Source: Coffea arabica
Taxonomy: Eukaryota; Streptophyta; Magnoliopsida; Gentianales; Rubiaceae
NCBI RefSeq assembly: GCF_036785885.1
Contig: NC_092323.1
Span: 21,956,501-22,020,500, forward strand
Direction: 5' to 3'
DNA: 64,000 nt
Shown here: positions 38,092 through 49,061 of the stretch, in pieces
Layout of the letters: the number at the start of each line of letters is the position of its first letter
Position numbering within the stretch: position 1 is the stretch's first letter
Position numbers and translations under genes: made by a program
The notes under the pieces: model-generated
What the model saw: the letters and a program-made list of their open reading frames with translations, nothing else
The model's database searches: none
Told to the model about the DNA's origin: nothing

Positions 38092-38800
38092 CAGTGTTGT
38101 TAAATTAGGACTCGAGAGCGATTTAGCTAAATTACTAGGTCAAGAGTCAATTGATCGAATCGATCAAATTGTTTTAAAAAATTCACTATTATCAGCATGA
38201 TATCATAACTATTTTATATTTTTATAAGTTTTGAAAAATTGAAATTAAGTTCTTGGTTATATTCGGATAACCATACAAAATGCTCCAAAAATATTAGGCT
38301 TGAGAAATTATACACCTAAAAATTATATATAAAAATGTGAATTCATGTAGAAAATATGTCCATTATCCAAAACTACTTGAAAACTAAATTAAAACAAATC
38401 ATACTCGATTCGAGATCTTTTTGTTGAGAATATGGCTTTATAATGCAAGTTATAATCACTGATGATAAATTGATAAGATGATAGGGATGAAAATTTCTTG
38501 ATTTATAGATCATTTAGGGAAGCGAGTGATTTTAGTGTTTATACTACGTGGGCGGCTTTTTTTTATTCCTATTAATAAATAAAAATTTTACAATTTAGGT
38601 AACTGAAATTATATTTGGAGAAAACAAGAAAGAAAAAGTTTGAAAACCGGATCAAGCAATCAAACCGGGTCATTGGTTTGGCTGGTTTTTGATGCTTTTG
38701 ACTGATTTTTTACCAAAACAATTTTGTACTACTAATTAATTCAGAAAGAAGGTCGGTTCAGGGTGGGACTAATCGGATCAGTTTGGATCTAACAACACCG
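38092..38800. mobile_element. hAT-like non-autonomous element, 709 bp
   Basis: Exact 8-bp duplications GTTTCACC flank it at 38084-38091 and 38801-38808. Terminal inverted repeats are CAGTGTTGTTAAATTAGG on the left and CGGTGTTGTTAGATCC on the reverse-complemented right. Eight-base duplications with CAGTG-type ends are typical of hAT. The subterminal regions contain repeated GATCAA, GGTCGG and CCGG words. No transposase frame is present. Confidence 0.78.
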
Positions 38801-38808
38801 GTTTCACC

Positions 38809-40575
38809 TGCAAATTAGACAATAATGGTTAACTTAGTACTTACTCAACCACTTCCTATGCACCACTTCCCATCAAACGTGCAATTTCCTATGTGCTAAA
38901 CCACATAAGCATGTGTTTTGTCTTTAAAGCATTTCATGAGTTACATCAAGCATGCCTTCTATTTGAGCCAATGATTTTTTGCTAGCTAAAAGAAGAGATT
39001 AAAGCATTAATTTAAAGTCAAATATTAATAACAAACATGTTTAAAAGCTCCTCTCCATATATTTTTACAGTTTTATTATGTCGTAAACCTTTCATAATGC
39101 ATACTATGAAGAAAGGGAACACCTAACCTCCAAATAAATCCCACGTCCGATTTCATTAATTCTTTCTTCTCTCAAAGTGGTTCCCTTGCTCGCGAGATCA
39201 ACTATAGCATCTGCTACCCTATGTAAGTTGGAAAGAAAAGTAGGCAAAGCAATATGGCAAACCTACTCTGTAGCCTTCGTGGGGTGACCTCCCACTAATT
39301 GTCACTTTAGGTGGCAGCCTTAATTGACTTTTTTCGATAGAGTTTCTATTCATATCGAATTCTCCTTCCCTTCCTCCTAAATTAGACTAGATTAGATTAT
39401 AGAAATTCTACCGTTACGATAAAAAAAATTATGACGAACCTACAACAACCGAAATGTAAAGAACCATTATAGTAACATAATCTTCTAATCAAGACACTAA
39501 ATCACATTATTTTAAGCCACAAAAAAATATTTTATTAGGCATAAATAAATAAAATTTCTCCAAATCGCAAAAATTAGAAGCATAGATTGGATAAGAATCG
39601 AAAGTAGAGTACATATTTCAACTAAATCTACCAAGATGTAGTATAACTTTGAAAAAGTGAGAACACAAAGAAGAGAATTTTACCTGGTAACAACCTGTTT
39701 GACGATTTAGGGACTGTAAATGCTTCCAAAAATAGATTGCAGAAACAACTTTGGTCAAAGAAAATATAATTAATGACAATTAAATCATTTACAAGAGAGT
39801 CAAAATAGAAACAAGTAAAGAAAAGTATCAGAAGAAAGAACACGTGTCTACAATAGTAGGAAAATCATAAACACTACAATAAGTAAGGAGAAAAAAAACA
39901 GTCTCCAGAGCACAATAACTGCTGATACTACAAAACTATTGATGCTTTTACCACCTAATCCCATGCCGAATAGGTCAATTTTAACCCTGCCATTCGTAAA
40001 TTTCCAGTGAAAGGACACCACCGGGCCGTCGTTCTCATAATGCGTAGGCAGCACCTAAGTCCTAACCCAAACAAAAATGCTCGATAACAAAAGTACATAT
40101 CACATGGGTCATTGGCCCACCACGATGAAAACGCTAACCAAAGCAACCCATAGGAACCAATCACCCCCACAAATTTAAAGGTTGCACAGCACGACATGCG
40201 AAAGTACTGAAAAAACCCCCCACAAAGATGCGGACGAAAAGGTCCCTAAAGTTGAAGCAAAATTCCTTTCTATAATACTAGAAAGGGGTTCACCGTGCAA
40301 ATGCGGGAGGGAGAATTGCCGGTTACATCCACTTAATTTATAGATTATTAGAATGATGGTGAATGTGAATAATAAACAAAATATTTAGATTTGTACTTTA
40401 AGGAAGTATATAATTAGTTCAAAATTATAAAAATATAAAGTTCAAGAGATGAAATCATTTAAGTATGCTAATGTTTGTACTTAACATGCACTCGTACGCG
40501 CCCTATGGACCACTTGGTTATACAGATGGGATTCACTCAACGTCTATACATATATGTACACCAAAAAAAAAAATT
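38809..40575. other. Intergenic DNA, no gene seen
   Basis: Several minus-strand frames of 60-80 codons exist (39628-39843, 39848-40054, 39955-40197), but none resembles a known protein and they overlap one another in different phases. Confidence 0.5.
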
Positions 40576-41240
40576 ATACTCCCTCTACCTCGTAAGTATA
40601 GGCTAACTTCTATTTTTATATATAGATTAAAAATTGTATGTTAATGTAAGCTTAGTGCAATTATTTTTGCTTAGTAATTTTCCCGTTTGTCCTTTTGCTA
40701 ATACTAGCTTTAGTGTTGTATTCATTACTCTTAAATGATTAATAGTATATTTATTGATAAAGATATGCATTCAACATGGGTATGGTAGCAAATTGATAAA
40801 CTAACTACAGACCCGTTTGACAAGTGAATTTTTTTTGTGTTTGTCTAAAACTTTATTGTAGGTTACCGTAGAAGTTTTTTAAAAAATTTTTGAAATGTAT
40901 AAATTTCTGAATATTTTGAAGTGTATAGTTTAAAAACTTTAAGAAATTTTTTGAGCTTATTGTAGTTAAAACTTTTAAAAAATTTGTAACAAACAAATTT
41001 GACAAAAAACTCAAGTACCAAACAGGGCACCATCTTAAAAGGGAAAGTTTATAATTTAGGACAATCACAAAAAACAAATGACCTTATCTTATAGGACAAA
41101 CGGAATAACTATTTGCTGCTTTAGTATTATAATAATAATTCTCACTGTCCAAGTTTACTAGTTTTGTTTGCCTTTTTCATCCGCTTTAAATTATAATTCA
41201 TTTTTTAATTGAATTATCTTATAGGATGGAGGGAACGACT
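40576..41240. mobile_element. Stowaway-like MITE, about 0.66 kb
   Basis: The left terminus ACTCCCTCTACCTCGTAAGT and the reverse-complemented right terminus TTCCCTCCATCCTATAAG match the widespread CTCCCTCCGTCCC-type ends of Stowaway/mariner MITEs. Internal copies of TTATAGGACAAACGGAATAAC near 41088-41108 suggest a composite or nested arrangement. It contains no gene. The flanking dinucleotide duplication could not be fixed with certainty. Confidence 0.6.
40810..41030. mobile_element. Short MITE nested in the Stowaway-like element
   Basis: The ends are inverted: GACCCGTTTGACAAGTGAAT on the left and TGCCCTGTTTGGTACTTGAG on the reverse-complemented right, each followed by a T-run and GTGTTTGTC/GTCAAATTTG-like sequence. 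The whole 220 bp could fold into a long hairpin. No clear target duplication was found. Confidence 0.55.
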
Positions 41241-41960
41241 TTTTACTGTTGTAGTATTATAACTATTTTACAATTTTTTGTAGATATCGAGGATATACAA
41301 TATGTATTATAAACCATTTACTGCTTTACTATCTATATTTGTGTAAAATCCATGATTTTTGGGCTCATTTTATCTTGCCCAATTTAATTAAATGGTAATT
41401 TATTATGGTAAAAGCAAAATTAATTGCAGGTTTGGTTAAAAGGTTAATTAAGGGATAGGATGAGATAAGATAGGGTAAAAGTTTATAACAGTTAAAACTC
41501 CTATCTAAACTACCTACTAGTGGGTGGTTATTAGGGTTTAGCATATTTGTCAAAGCAACAAAGAAAAAAAAAAAGAATAATAACCTATTCCCTACCTTTC
41601 ATTGTCTGCCTCCCCTTAGAGCAAGAGCCGTCAGAGAGTAGAGAAGGAGAAACAGGCGTCGCCATCAATCAATCAGACGACTAGACCCCTAAACTTGTAA
41701 GTCCTAAATTCATGTGAAACTTCTCTTTTAAGTTCTATTAGTCAGATTAATTATTCTAAAGATTTTACAGATATGTATTATGTTATATATTGAGGTATAT
41801 GCTTGTATATGAGATTTAGGAGGATTCATATTGATTTAGTAAAAATAGGATGTTAGATGAATGGGTTGCCCCAAATCTGTCGAAAAAAAAAGAGAGAAGA
41901 GCAGCGGCTGTTTTGGCCAGGCGTTGCTTCTGGAAAAAAAAAAGAAAAAGAAAAGTGGGG

Positions 41961-42187
41961 GCCGCCATCTCTGGCGGCAGAGGAAGAATCCCAAAGGTTG
42001 GCCGAAACTAAGACTGAAACCAAAAAATTTTTTTTGAAAGATGATGTCGCCAGCACTTGCTGGCGACAATGGACATAGGAAATGGTTGGCTGAAAATGGA
42101 AGGAATGTTGTTGCCAGACCTTGGTCAAACAAATGGTTTCTGACGACCATGGCCTAAAAGGAAATGGTTGGCCTTCTGGCCAACCAT
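41961..42187. repeat. Three perfect short hairpins inside the solo LTR
   Basis: At 41961-41978 a 7-bp stem GCCGCCA closes a TCTC loop. At 42046-42067 a 10-bp stem GTCGCCAGCA closes a 2-base loop. At 42164-42187 a 10-bp stem ATGGTTGGCC closes a TTCT loop. All stems are perfect, although the surrounding LTR is old. Confidence 0.85.
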
Positions 42188-42491
42188 GGCTCTAACCCGA
42201 AGAGGAAAAAGAGATAATTTAGATGTTAACCAAATATAAGATAAAATAAATAAATATTTAATAAATAAATTTTGAATATAACTAGTCCATTTTTATAGGT
42301 TATTATGGGTATTAAAATTCAGGACCCAATTTAAAGAAATTGTTAGAATTGAAGTATTGGTCATGTAAAACTTATATTTAATTAATTACGTCTAAGATAT
42401 TTAAAGAAAAATCTAGGATATCTTAATTTAGCCTTATGAGGTTAACGTAGATGAGGGGAGATAAATTCTAAATTGTTAAACGAAACGTTTA

Positions 42492-42492
42492 A

Positions 42493-42534
<42 letters not shown>

Positions 42535-42547
42535 AACGATAACACTA

Positions 42548-42590
<43 letters not shown>
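42492..42590. repeat. AAT microsatellite
   Basis: Two runs of AAT/TAA triplets separated by about 20 bases inside the solo LTR. The apparent poly-Ile frame on the minus strand is an artefact of this repeat. Confidence 0.95.
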
Positions 42591-42593
<3 letters not shown>

Positions 42594-43525
42594 TATAGAT
42601 ATAGATGAAATAAATTAAGGATATGAACGAAAATAAAAATATAAATACAAGTGTAATAAACAATGACAATAATTATAATAATAAGTCAACATATATATAT
42701 AGGTACATGTATACATAAATAATAATAACGGCAATACACGCACAAAGGTAGAAATAAAGCGAAAGACATAGTAACTAATTGACAATATATATATATATAT
42801 ATATAAGTGGTAATAAAATAAATTAGCGATGACGAGGATGATAATAATAATAATGAATAATTATAAATTATAAATAGATATAGTAAGATAGTAGTCAAGA
42901 TACTAAACGTGATTATGAATAATTATTCTCTTTTAAATTAGGAAACCTTACTAAAAGGAGAGCCGTTCCGACTAAGAACCTTCTCAATTAAGAAACTTTT
43001 CAAATTAGGAAACTTTCCAAAAATAGAAATCATCAATTTAAGGAAGAGGCTATAAGGGTTCATATAATGGGTTAGACATGAATCCTCGACTTACTCGGAG
43101 TTTGTACATTTATGCATCTATAGGAAGTAACAACTAATTAGGGAACTCATGCATTTGATAGGTGCGATACAAGGACTTAAGGTAGTTCCACTCGAGCAGC
43201 CAAACAGAGGTAGGTGGTACTTACCCTTCTGAGATTTCAAATGTGCAAAGTGAAATTCTTGTTTTCAATCCTATTTTGTTGTGTTGACTCGAAAGGTGTT
43301 TGATTAAATGCTTTGCTTGGATATTTATGAAAGTTATATTTTACTATACAAAAATGGACCATATGACTTATTTGAAATGTTTTGATATGTTTCTTATATA
43401 CAAAATGAGCTGAATCTTTTATGAAAGCAAAGATTTATGTATACGGTATATGAAATGAATTTTGACAAGTAAAGCTCAGAGCAGTCATGGAATAGACGGT
43501 AGGGGCTATAATCCTGTCTAATCGC

Positions 43526-43736
43526 CATGGTAGCTTGGTATAAAGTCCGGCCGATTGGTGAGGTCATGGTAGCTTGGTATAAAGCCCAATCGATTGACCG
43601 ATTGATAAAGTCATGGTAGCCTGGTATAAAACCCAGCCGATTGACCGATTGACAAAGTCATGGTAGCCTGGTATAAAGCCCAGCCGATTGACAAGGTCAG
43701 GGTAGCCTGGTATAAAGTCCGGCCGATTGACCCATG
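43526..43736. repeat. Five-unit tandem repeat, 39 and 47 bp units
   Basis: Units start at 43526, 43565, 43612, 43659 and 43698, each with CATGGTAGCYTGGTATAAA (CAGGG in the last) followed by a CCGATTGA block. Units 1, 4 and 5 are 39 bp; units 2 and 3 are 47 bp because the GATTGACC block is doubled. Confidence 0.9.
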
Positions 43737-45126
43737 TATGAAATGAAACCAATCGGTAGTCATGAAACCTATTGGTCGCCTACCTAGAAGCGGTAAAATC
43801 TCTAGACTGAGTATTCAGTAGCCGGTCATTACATGCACTTGTTATGAGCTAATATGGAATGATTTATGAGCTAATGTGGAATGAGTTATGAGCTGATAAG
43901 GAATGATTTATGAACTGATCTGAGATGAGACTCATGAACCGATATGAATTGATTTGTGACTTGAGACGAAATGATTTATGACTTTACGATTTCTCATGTA
44001 CAATTATCAATAAGATACTTTTAAATTGCTTGTCATTCTTTACAACTGATTGCTTTATAAATGACGTTACTTTCAAAATTATGGATGTGAATGATATGCA
44101 AACGATTTGAGTTGTACTTATAGATATATGAATCTATAAAATTAAGAGTGCATGGTCCAACAGAGGGGTAAATATTACCTACTGAGCGATGTGTCGCTCA
44201 ACCCACTTCTTACCATTTTTGCAGATTCTGAAGAGTATGAATTGGTTTACGTAGAAGACCCTGAGGATGACTTTTATTAGTTTTAGATGAATAGAGGTTG
44301 GCAGGCTGGCTACGTCCAGTTATTGGTCTTATTTACCTTTGTTTCCGCTGTTTCTATTGGAGAATAAATGTACGAACGTCTTGATTATTCGTAGACTTCC
44401 TTTTATATGTAATTCGTACCGCACTTTATTTAGTTAAATTATTCAGTACTGCCAAAGTTAATTAGTTAATGTAGCCTTGTATTCCTGAGTGGGACTTGGG
44501 AGTACGGCGGCTGTCATGTGACGGGCACGTACGGGCTCGGGGCGTGATAATTTGCTTGGAATTATTCTCATTTTTATGCGGTCTAAAAATGTCCTTTACC
44601 TGGAAATTCACTTTGGCCGAAAAGTAGGCAAATGGTCCCTCGTATTGGCCCCGAGGCAGGGGACCTGAAGTCCCCACCAACACGAGAAGATAAGAATCTT
44701 GCAGGTTGCAATTAGGGATAGGCATGACTCGGATATCCGCCCGAATGACAATTGATTGATCCGATCTTAATTTATTTAATCACTGGGTTTGTTTGGACAA
44801 TAGATTATTTGGGATTTTTTTTAGGTTACTTTTTAAGATTGCGTAAATATGAAATAGACGTTTGGATAGTAAGTAAATCGTGTAAATTAGCGTTTGGACA
44901 GGTGCTCATTATTGAATTTAAGCAGGTGACTTTGACTTTGAAAATTTTGACTTTGATTTCGAAAATTTTGACTTTATACTACGTTTACGCTAAACCAATT
45001 GCATACTTAATACATAAACGGTACAGATTAATTTAGAAGTTAGAAATCGAGGGCATTTAAGTACACTTTACACATGGAAAAATAAATTTTAGGGACAGTT
45101 ACAATCCTTTGTAATGCAACGAACAC

Positions 45127-46534
45127 CTAACGGCGGCGTCGCCCTCGTGCTGCGTACATTTGAGTCGCTATGTAGTCTCGTTTAACTTTCCATTCCGCCA
45201 GCTCTGCAGGAGATACGTTTAATGCGAACGGCTGAGGTACTAGCCCGCATATTTCTGGCTCTTCATTTAAGTGCACGTCTTCTGATTCAAACCATTGAAA
45301 ATGGGTATCTTCTGGTTGGTGCATCCTTAAAAAGTTGTGCAACGCACAACAAGCAATGACTATAGTTATTTGAGTGCTCATGTAGAAATTATCTGCCTGA
45401 CCCTTCAACTATTGAATCTTTTCTTAAGCACACCGAATGTACGCTCAATGACATTGCGAAGTTGTGAATGTCGAGTATTGAACAAGGTCTTTGCCGGAGA
45501 TTCGGACCCCACGTTCTTATACGGGGGCATGAAACCAGGAGCATTCCTGTATGCCGCATCAACTAAGTAGTACTGACCTAATTGACAAAGTTATTCCAAT
45601 TAATAAACGCGATAAAAAATAGGAGTTGTGGTAATAAAGCATAGCACACACTTGACTCGAAATATTTGATCCATCACTTATCAGGTTGCGGCAGTGAAAA
45701 ATCGGACGGATATACTAATGCTGACTCCAACACTCGCGCATCGTGTGCACTTCCCTCCCATCCAGCATACACATAGATGAAGCGCATGTCATGGTCACAA
45801 ACTACCAGAACATTCTGTGATTGAAATCCGTGCCGATTTGTATATGCCATTTGCTCGACTGTCGGAGGACAAGCTAAGATGTGGGTGCCATCCATCGCTC
45901 CCACGGCATCCTAGTATGTGTCAAAAATATATAATCAACTTTCTAGAATCGTCTTACTACATCAAGCCAAAAACCACTATTCTTTCCACATTACCTTGAA
46001 CCATGGATAAAAATTAGTTGAGTTTGCAATTCGTGAATGAACTGCAGTCTGATCACCCGGTCGTATTATTTCAGCTGCAAATAGACACGGGCCTCGGAGC
46101 ACCTTTCTTATATTTCGATTAATCGTCTCAATGGATCGATCAAAAATAGTCCCCAACACACGGTGCGTATGCTTGTGGCTGACCAACATTAAAGTCATAG
46201 CAAGCGCCTCCTGTATGGGCACGCGCTGTTGGTAATTGTGTGGAACGTACTGTCTCTCGACAAGGATATTGGACAGTTGTAAGAAATTATCAATCGTGAT
46301 ACGCATGTTGTCTATTGAGCGTCTATGATGACCGTAGAATAAGCGTTCCACCCACTGCCTATCTGTGAATGAACCATCATGTTGCGGAAGTGGTTGATTA
46401 TTATCCACGTGTGCAAGCGACAGATGCATTAACATTAACGAGGCACTCATAAGAAGTAAGGCCTCATCTTTCTCATCTTGCCTCATGTGGTCCGCATTGC
46501 GTCCTCTAGCACCACGGCGATTGTTCCAGGCCAT
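45127..46534 (-). pseudogene. Harbinger transposase, left copy
   Basis: A DDE nuclease of the HARBI1/DDE_Tnp_4 type. Exon 1 is 46534-45995 (start MAWNNRRGARG; region like the plant DUF8040 helix-turn-helix part, QWVERLFYGHHRRSIDN); its donor AAG|GTAATG is good. Exon 2 is 45910-45677 with the first Asp (GAMDGTHI) and second Asp (SAHDARVL). Exon 3 is 45572-45127 with the Glu (NVIERTFGVLKKR) and the end domain CCALHNFLR. The second donor has lost one base (AAGTGATGG where AAGGTGATGG would keep frame), and one T is missing just after KKRFN. Both lesions are shared with the right copy, so neither makes a whole enzyme. Confidence 0.9.
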
Positions 46535-46779
46535 AATAATTGAGTATATATCTGTATATATGTTTACATAAGCGTGTTCGTATGTGTATAACCAATTCCA
46601 TAAATGTGTTAATACACGTGTTAATGGACATAAATAAAATGTCCGGAATCTAGACATAAAATGGCTTTAAATTTAAGTATGTAATTGGTCAGACATGTTC
46701 CATTAGAGTCTTCATCATCCTCTCAAACCAATTACGAAAACTAGAGTAGCTTTATGGAGTATAGAATACTTAGCAATAT

Positions 46780-47260
46780 GACTTTTATAGCACGTATTTA
46801 GCAATATGACTTTTAATATAAATATATTTATAAATGTATATTATTATAAATATATAAATTATAAATGAGTATTATATAAATGTATAAATTAATATATTTG
46901 TAATTTATAATTTATATATTTTTATATAAATATACATTTATGCATTTATAATACATTTATAAATAAATTTATTTATTTATTTATATAAAACTCTTATAAA
47001 TATATTATAAATGTATTATATTATCTATTACTATAATACATAATATAAATATATTTATAAGAGTATAAATATATATTATTATAAATGTATAAATTATAAA
47101 TAAATATTATATGAATGTATAAATTATATATCTTTCCTATATATTAATATTATGTGTAAATTTATAAATGTAATTAATATGTATAAATGTATAATTAATA
47201 TTATGTATATTAATATAAATGTATAAATGCATTACGTGAGAGTATATAAAACAACAATCC
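46780..47260. repeat. Near-pure A/T tract, left arm
   Basis: About 480 bp almost without G or C, made of ATAAATGTATAAATTATA-type words in both orientations. The mirror tract is at 52790-53245. Confidence 0.9.
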
Positions 47261-49061
47261 AAGAGAAAATATTCCAGTCCGTACTACCTCAAAAAACAGA
47301 TCTGGACTGTTACTTCAATTCGTAACATTTCAAAATATTTATTATCACTTTGAAGCGGTAAAAGATGAACGATTACTTTCCAATAACTCGTACAATGCAT
47401 TAAGTGAGAGTATAAACGGCTACCATACAAAAGATCTAAATAACCACATAAATTGAATTTAGATGCAATTTTTTAACTGAAAACATCCGTCTACTATTTA
47501 CCTCGCTTCCACTGGCATGCACGTAGTTTCCGGTTGCCACACGGCGAGGTGCACATAGCTACCACGTTAACAATCAAGAAAAGGCCGCCACTTCGTCTTG
47601 ACGTTTTGTCTTCTATCCTCGTTCATTTTTTTTGGCGTAGAGAATTGCAGGCCAGTTCTTTTTGTAGAGAATTGCAGTTCTTAAATGTATTTATTGCGGG
47701 GGATGGCTGATCTGCATTGGAGTTACGAATTCTTTTTAAAGAACTTCCACCACAATTTCCACTTTGTCGTTTCATGAGATATATTTGGTGTACATGCAAT
47801 TGGAATGCTTTAAAGCACATGCATTTCCGCAATTTATGGCCCTTGTCTGAGGACACGACACATCCCTGAAAATTGAAAGTGGAAACATACGGAGAAGTTT
47901 ACTTTACGGACTTCTATTGGCCATCAAAAAGAAGTAGTCACAAACGCACAAACCCATGTGCTTGTCAGCAATTGCACTACAGAATATGATCAAGACATAA
48001 AGAAAAGGAAGAACTATTTGTTCTCATCTTTCACAGAAGGCATAAGCCTTTCACACAGATTCCAAAACTCTTCAAATATATGATACGCTTAGGATACATT
48101 TGATTACTTTCCACGGGGATCAATTTGCAAATCGCAACCGTGGAGTGGACTCCAGCACCAAAGAACTAAGGCCCTAATGCTTCAAGATTGGGTTACAGTA
48201 GTGCGTTAATGGACAAAAAAGGTGCATGCTTTTTTAAACACTTTTAGTGCTTACCGACAAAAAACTTTTAGAGTGTTTAGTACTAACTAAACTAAACACT
48301 TTTAGAACTAACTAAACTACTTTTAACTAAATTTACTTACTTTACGTAGCTCAATTTGTGATAATTTAAAAGCACTCTTATCAACAATAATATACTTGTG
48401 TCAAAAGTGCTTACCGAACTTCAAGTAAGGCCTCAGCCTGTCAAAACAGCAATTTCAAAAATTCAAGCATACCTGCTCACCCCTTCCTCTCAAAAAAAAG
48501 AAGTGATAAATTGACTACAAAAATACATATGAGTTTCCAACGCATGACTCACTCGTAAATTCCAAAACTTGAGCAGGATATACGAAATTATCTCAACTTT
48601 TGGGCGTAATAGGTACCTCATTTTTCTTCATTCAAAAGAATTAGACACGTACAAAGGAAAATGAGGAATATGAAGTGTTATGACAACTACTTATCACAAA
48701 TGTTACGCATATATACTTTCCAATAACACTTAGTACTATAAATTTACGGAAGTTTCCTGTTATATCTAAATCAGTCAGCACCAAAAAAGCGCACGCAAAC
48801 TGCTAGTTTCACCATAAATAAGTCCTCCAAACATTAAAGCAGTAAACGAGATAACAGAAGTTTGACGCTGCTCAATGCCAACCAAGTTAACTCCTATCAA
48901 AAGATCACAACTTATGATTGAGAGCCATTTTCTTCAATTCCCAGGACAAATCATAAGGAGAAAAGGAACGATGAACAGCTTGGTATTAACTAATCCTTGA
49001 CAGATTTAAAAAACATCTCAAAGCCCCAGACTACAGACGAATACCTCTCTAAATGTTTAAG

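Larger units (their letters stand above)
41342..44549 (+). mobile_element. Solo LTR of a large gypsy element, 3.2 kb
   Basis: Begins TGTAAAATCC and ends GGGCGTGATA, with the 5-bp duplication ATTTG at 41337-41341 and 44550-44554. The terminal TA is probably a decayed CA. Near the 3' side it has CTACTGAGCGATGTGTCGCTCA-type sequence (44178-44200), seen in long LTRs of Tekay/Del-type chromoviruses as I recall them. No primer site, gag or pol flanks it, so an intact element probably recombined between its LTRs. Orientation is inferred from the TG…CA ends and that motif. Confidence 0.72.
44783..49061 (-). mobile_element. PIF/Harbinger half-unit A, left copy
   Basis: Inverted homologue of 50983-55262 (positions pair to a near-constant sum of about 100,040-100,055). 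The outer terminus at 44783 reads GGGTTTGTTTGGACAATAG, a Tourist/Harbinger-like end. It holds the transposase gene on the minus strand near that end, an almost pure AT tract (46780-47260), a short frame conserved in both copies (47856-47623) and non-coding DNA up to the 13-bp motif at 49050-49062. No 3-bp duplication typical of Harbinger flanks the terminus. Confidence 0.85.

Noticed and set aside
39955-40197. 80-codon Cys/Trp-rich minus-strand frame
   Set aside because: No match to a known family, overlaps another frame, and lacks splice or regulatory context.
42442-42669. 75-codon poly-Ile minus-strand frame
   Set aside because: Product of the AAT microsatellite; not a protein.
43526-43736. 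Regularly spaced repeats resembling a CRISPR array
   Set aside because: The repeats are contiguous with no unique spacers, lie inside a plant solo LTR, and unit length changes by internal doubling.
47623-47856. 77-codon frame (MSSDKGHKLRKCMCF…) conserved in both Harbinger arms, considered as a third element gene
   Set aside because: Conservation follows from the recent duplication; the right copy ends earlier and no domain is recognisable. Kept only as part of half-unit A.
48200-48440. Possible small MITE with AAGTGCTTACCGA repeats within half A
   Set aside because: The repeats are direct rather than inverted, and no target duplication was seen.
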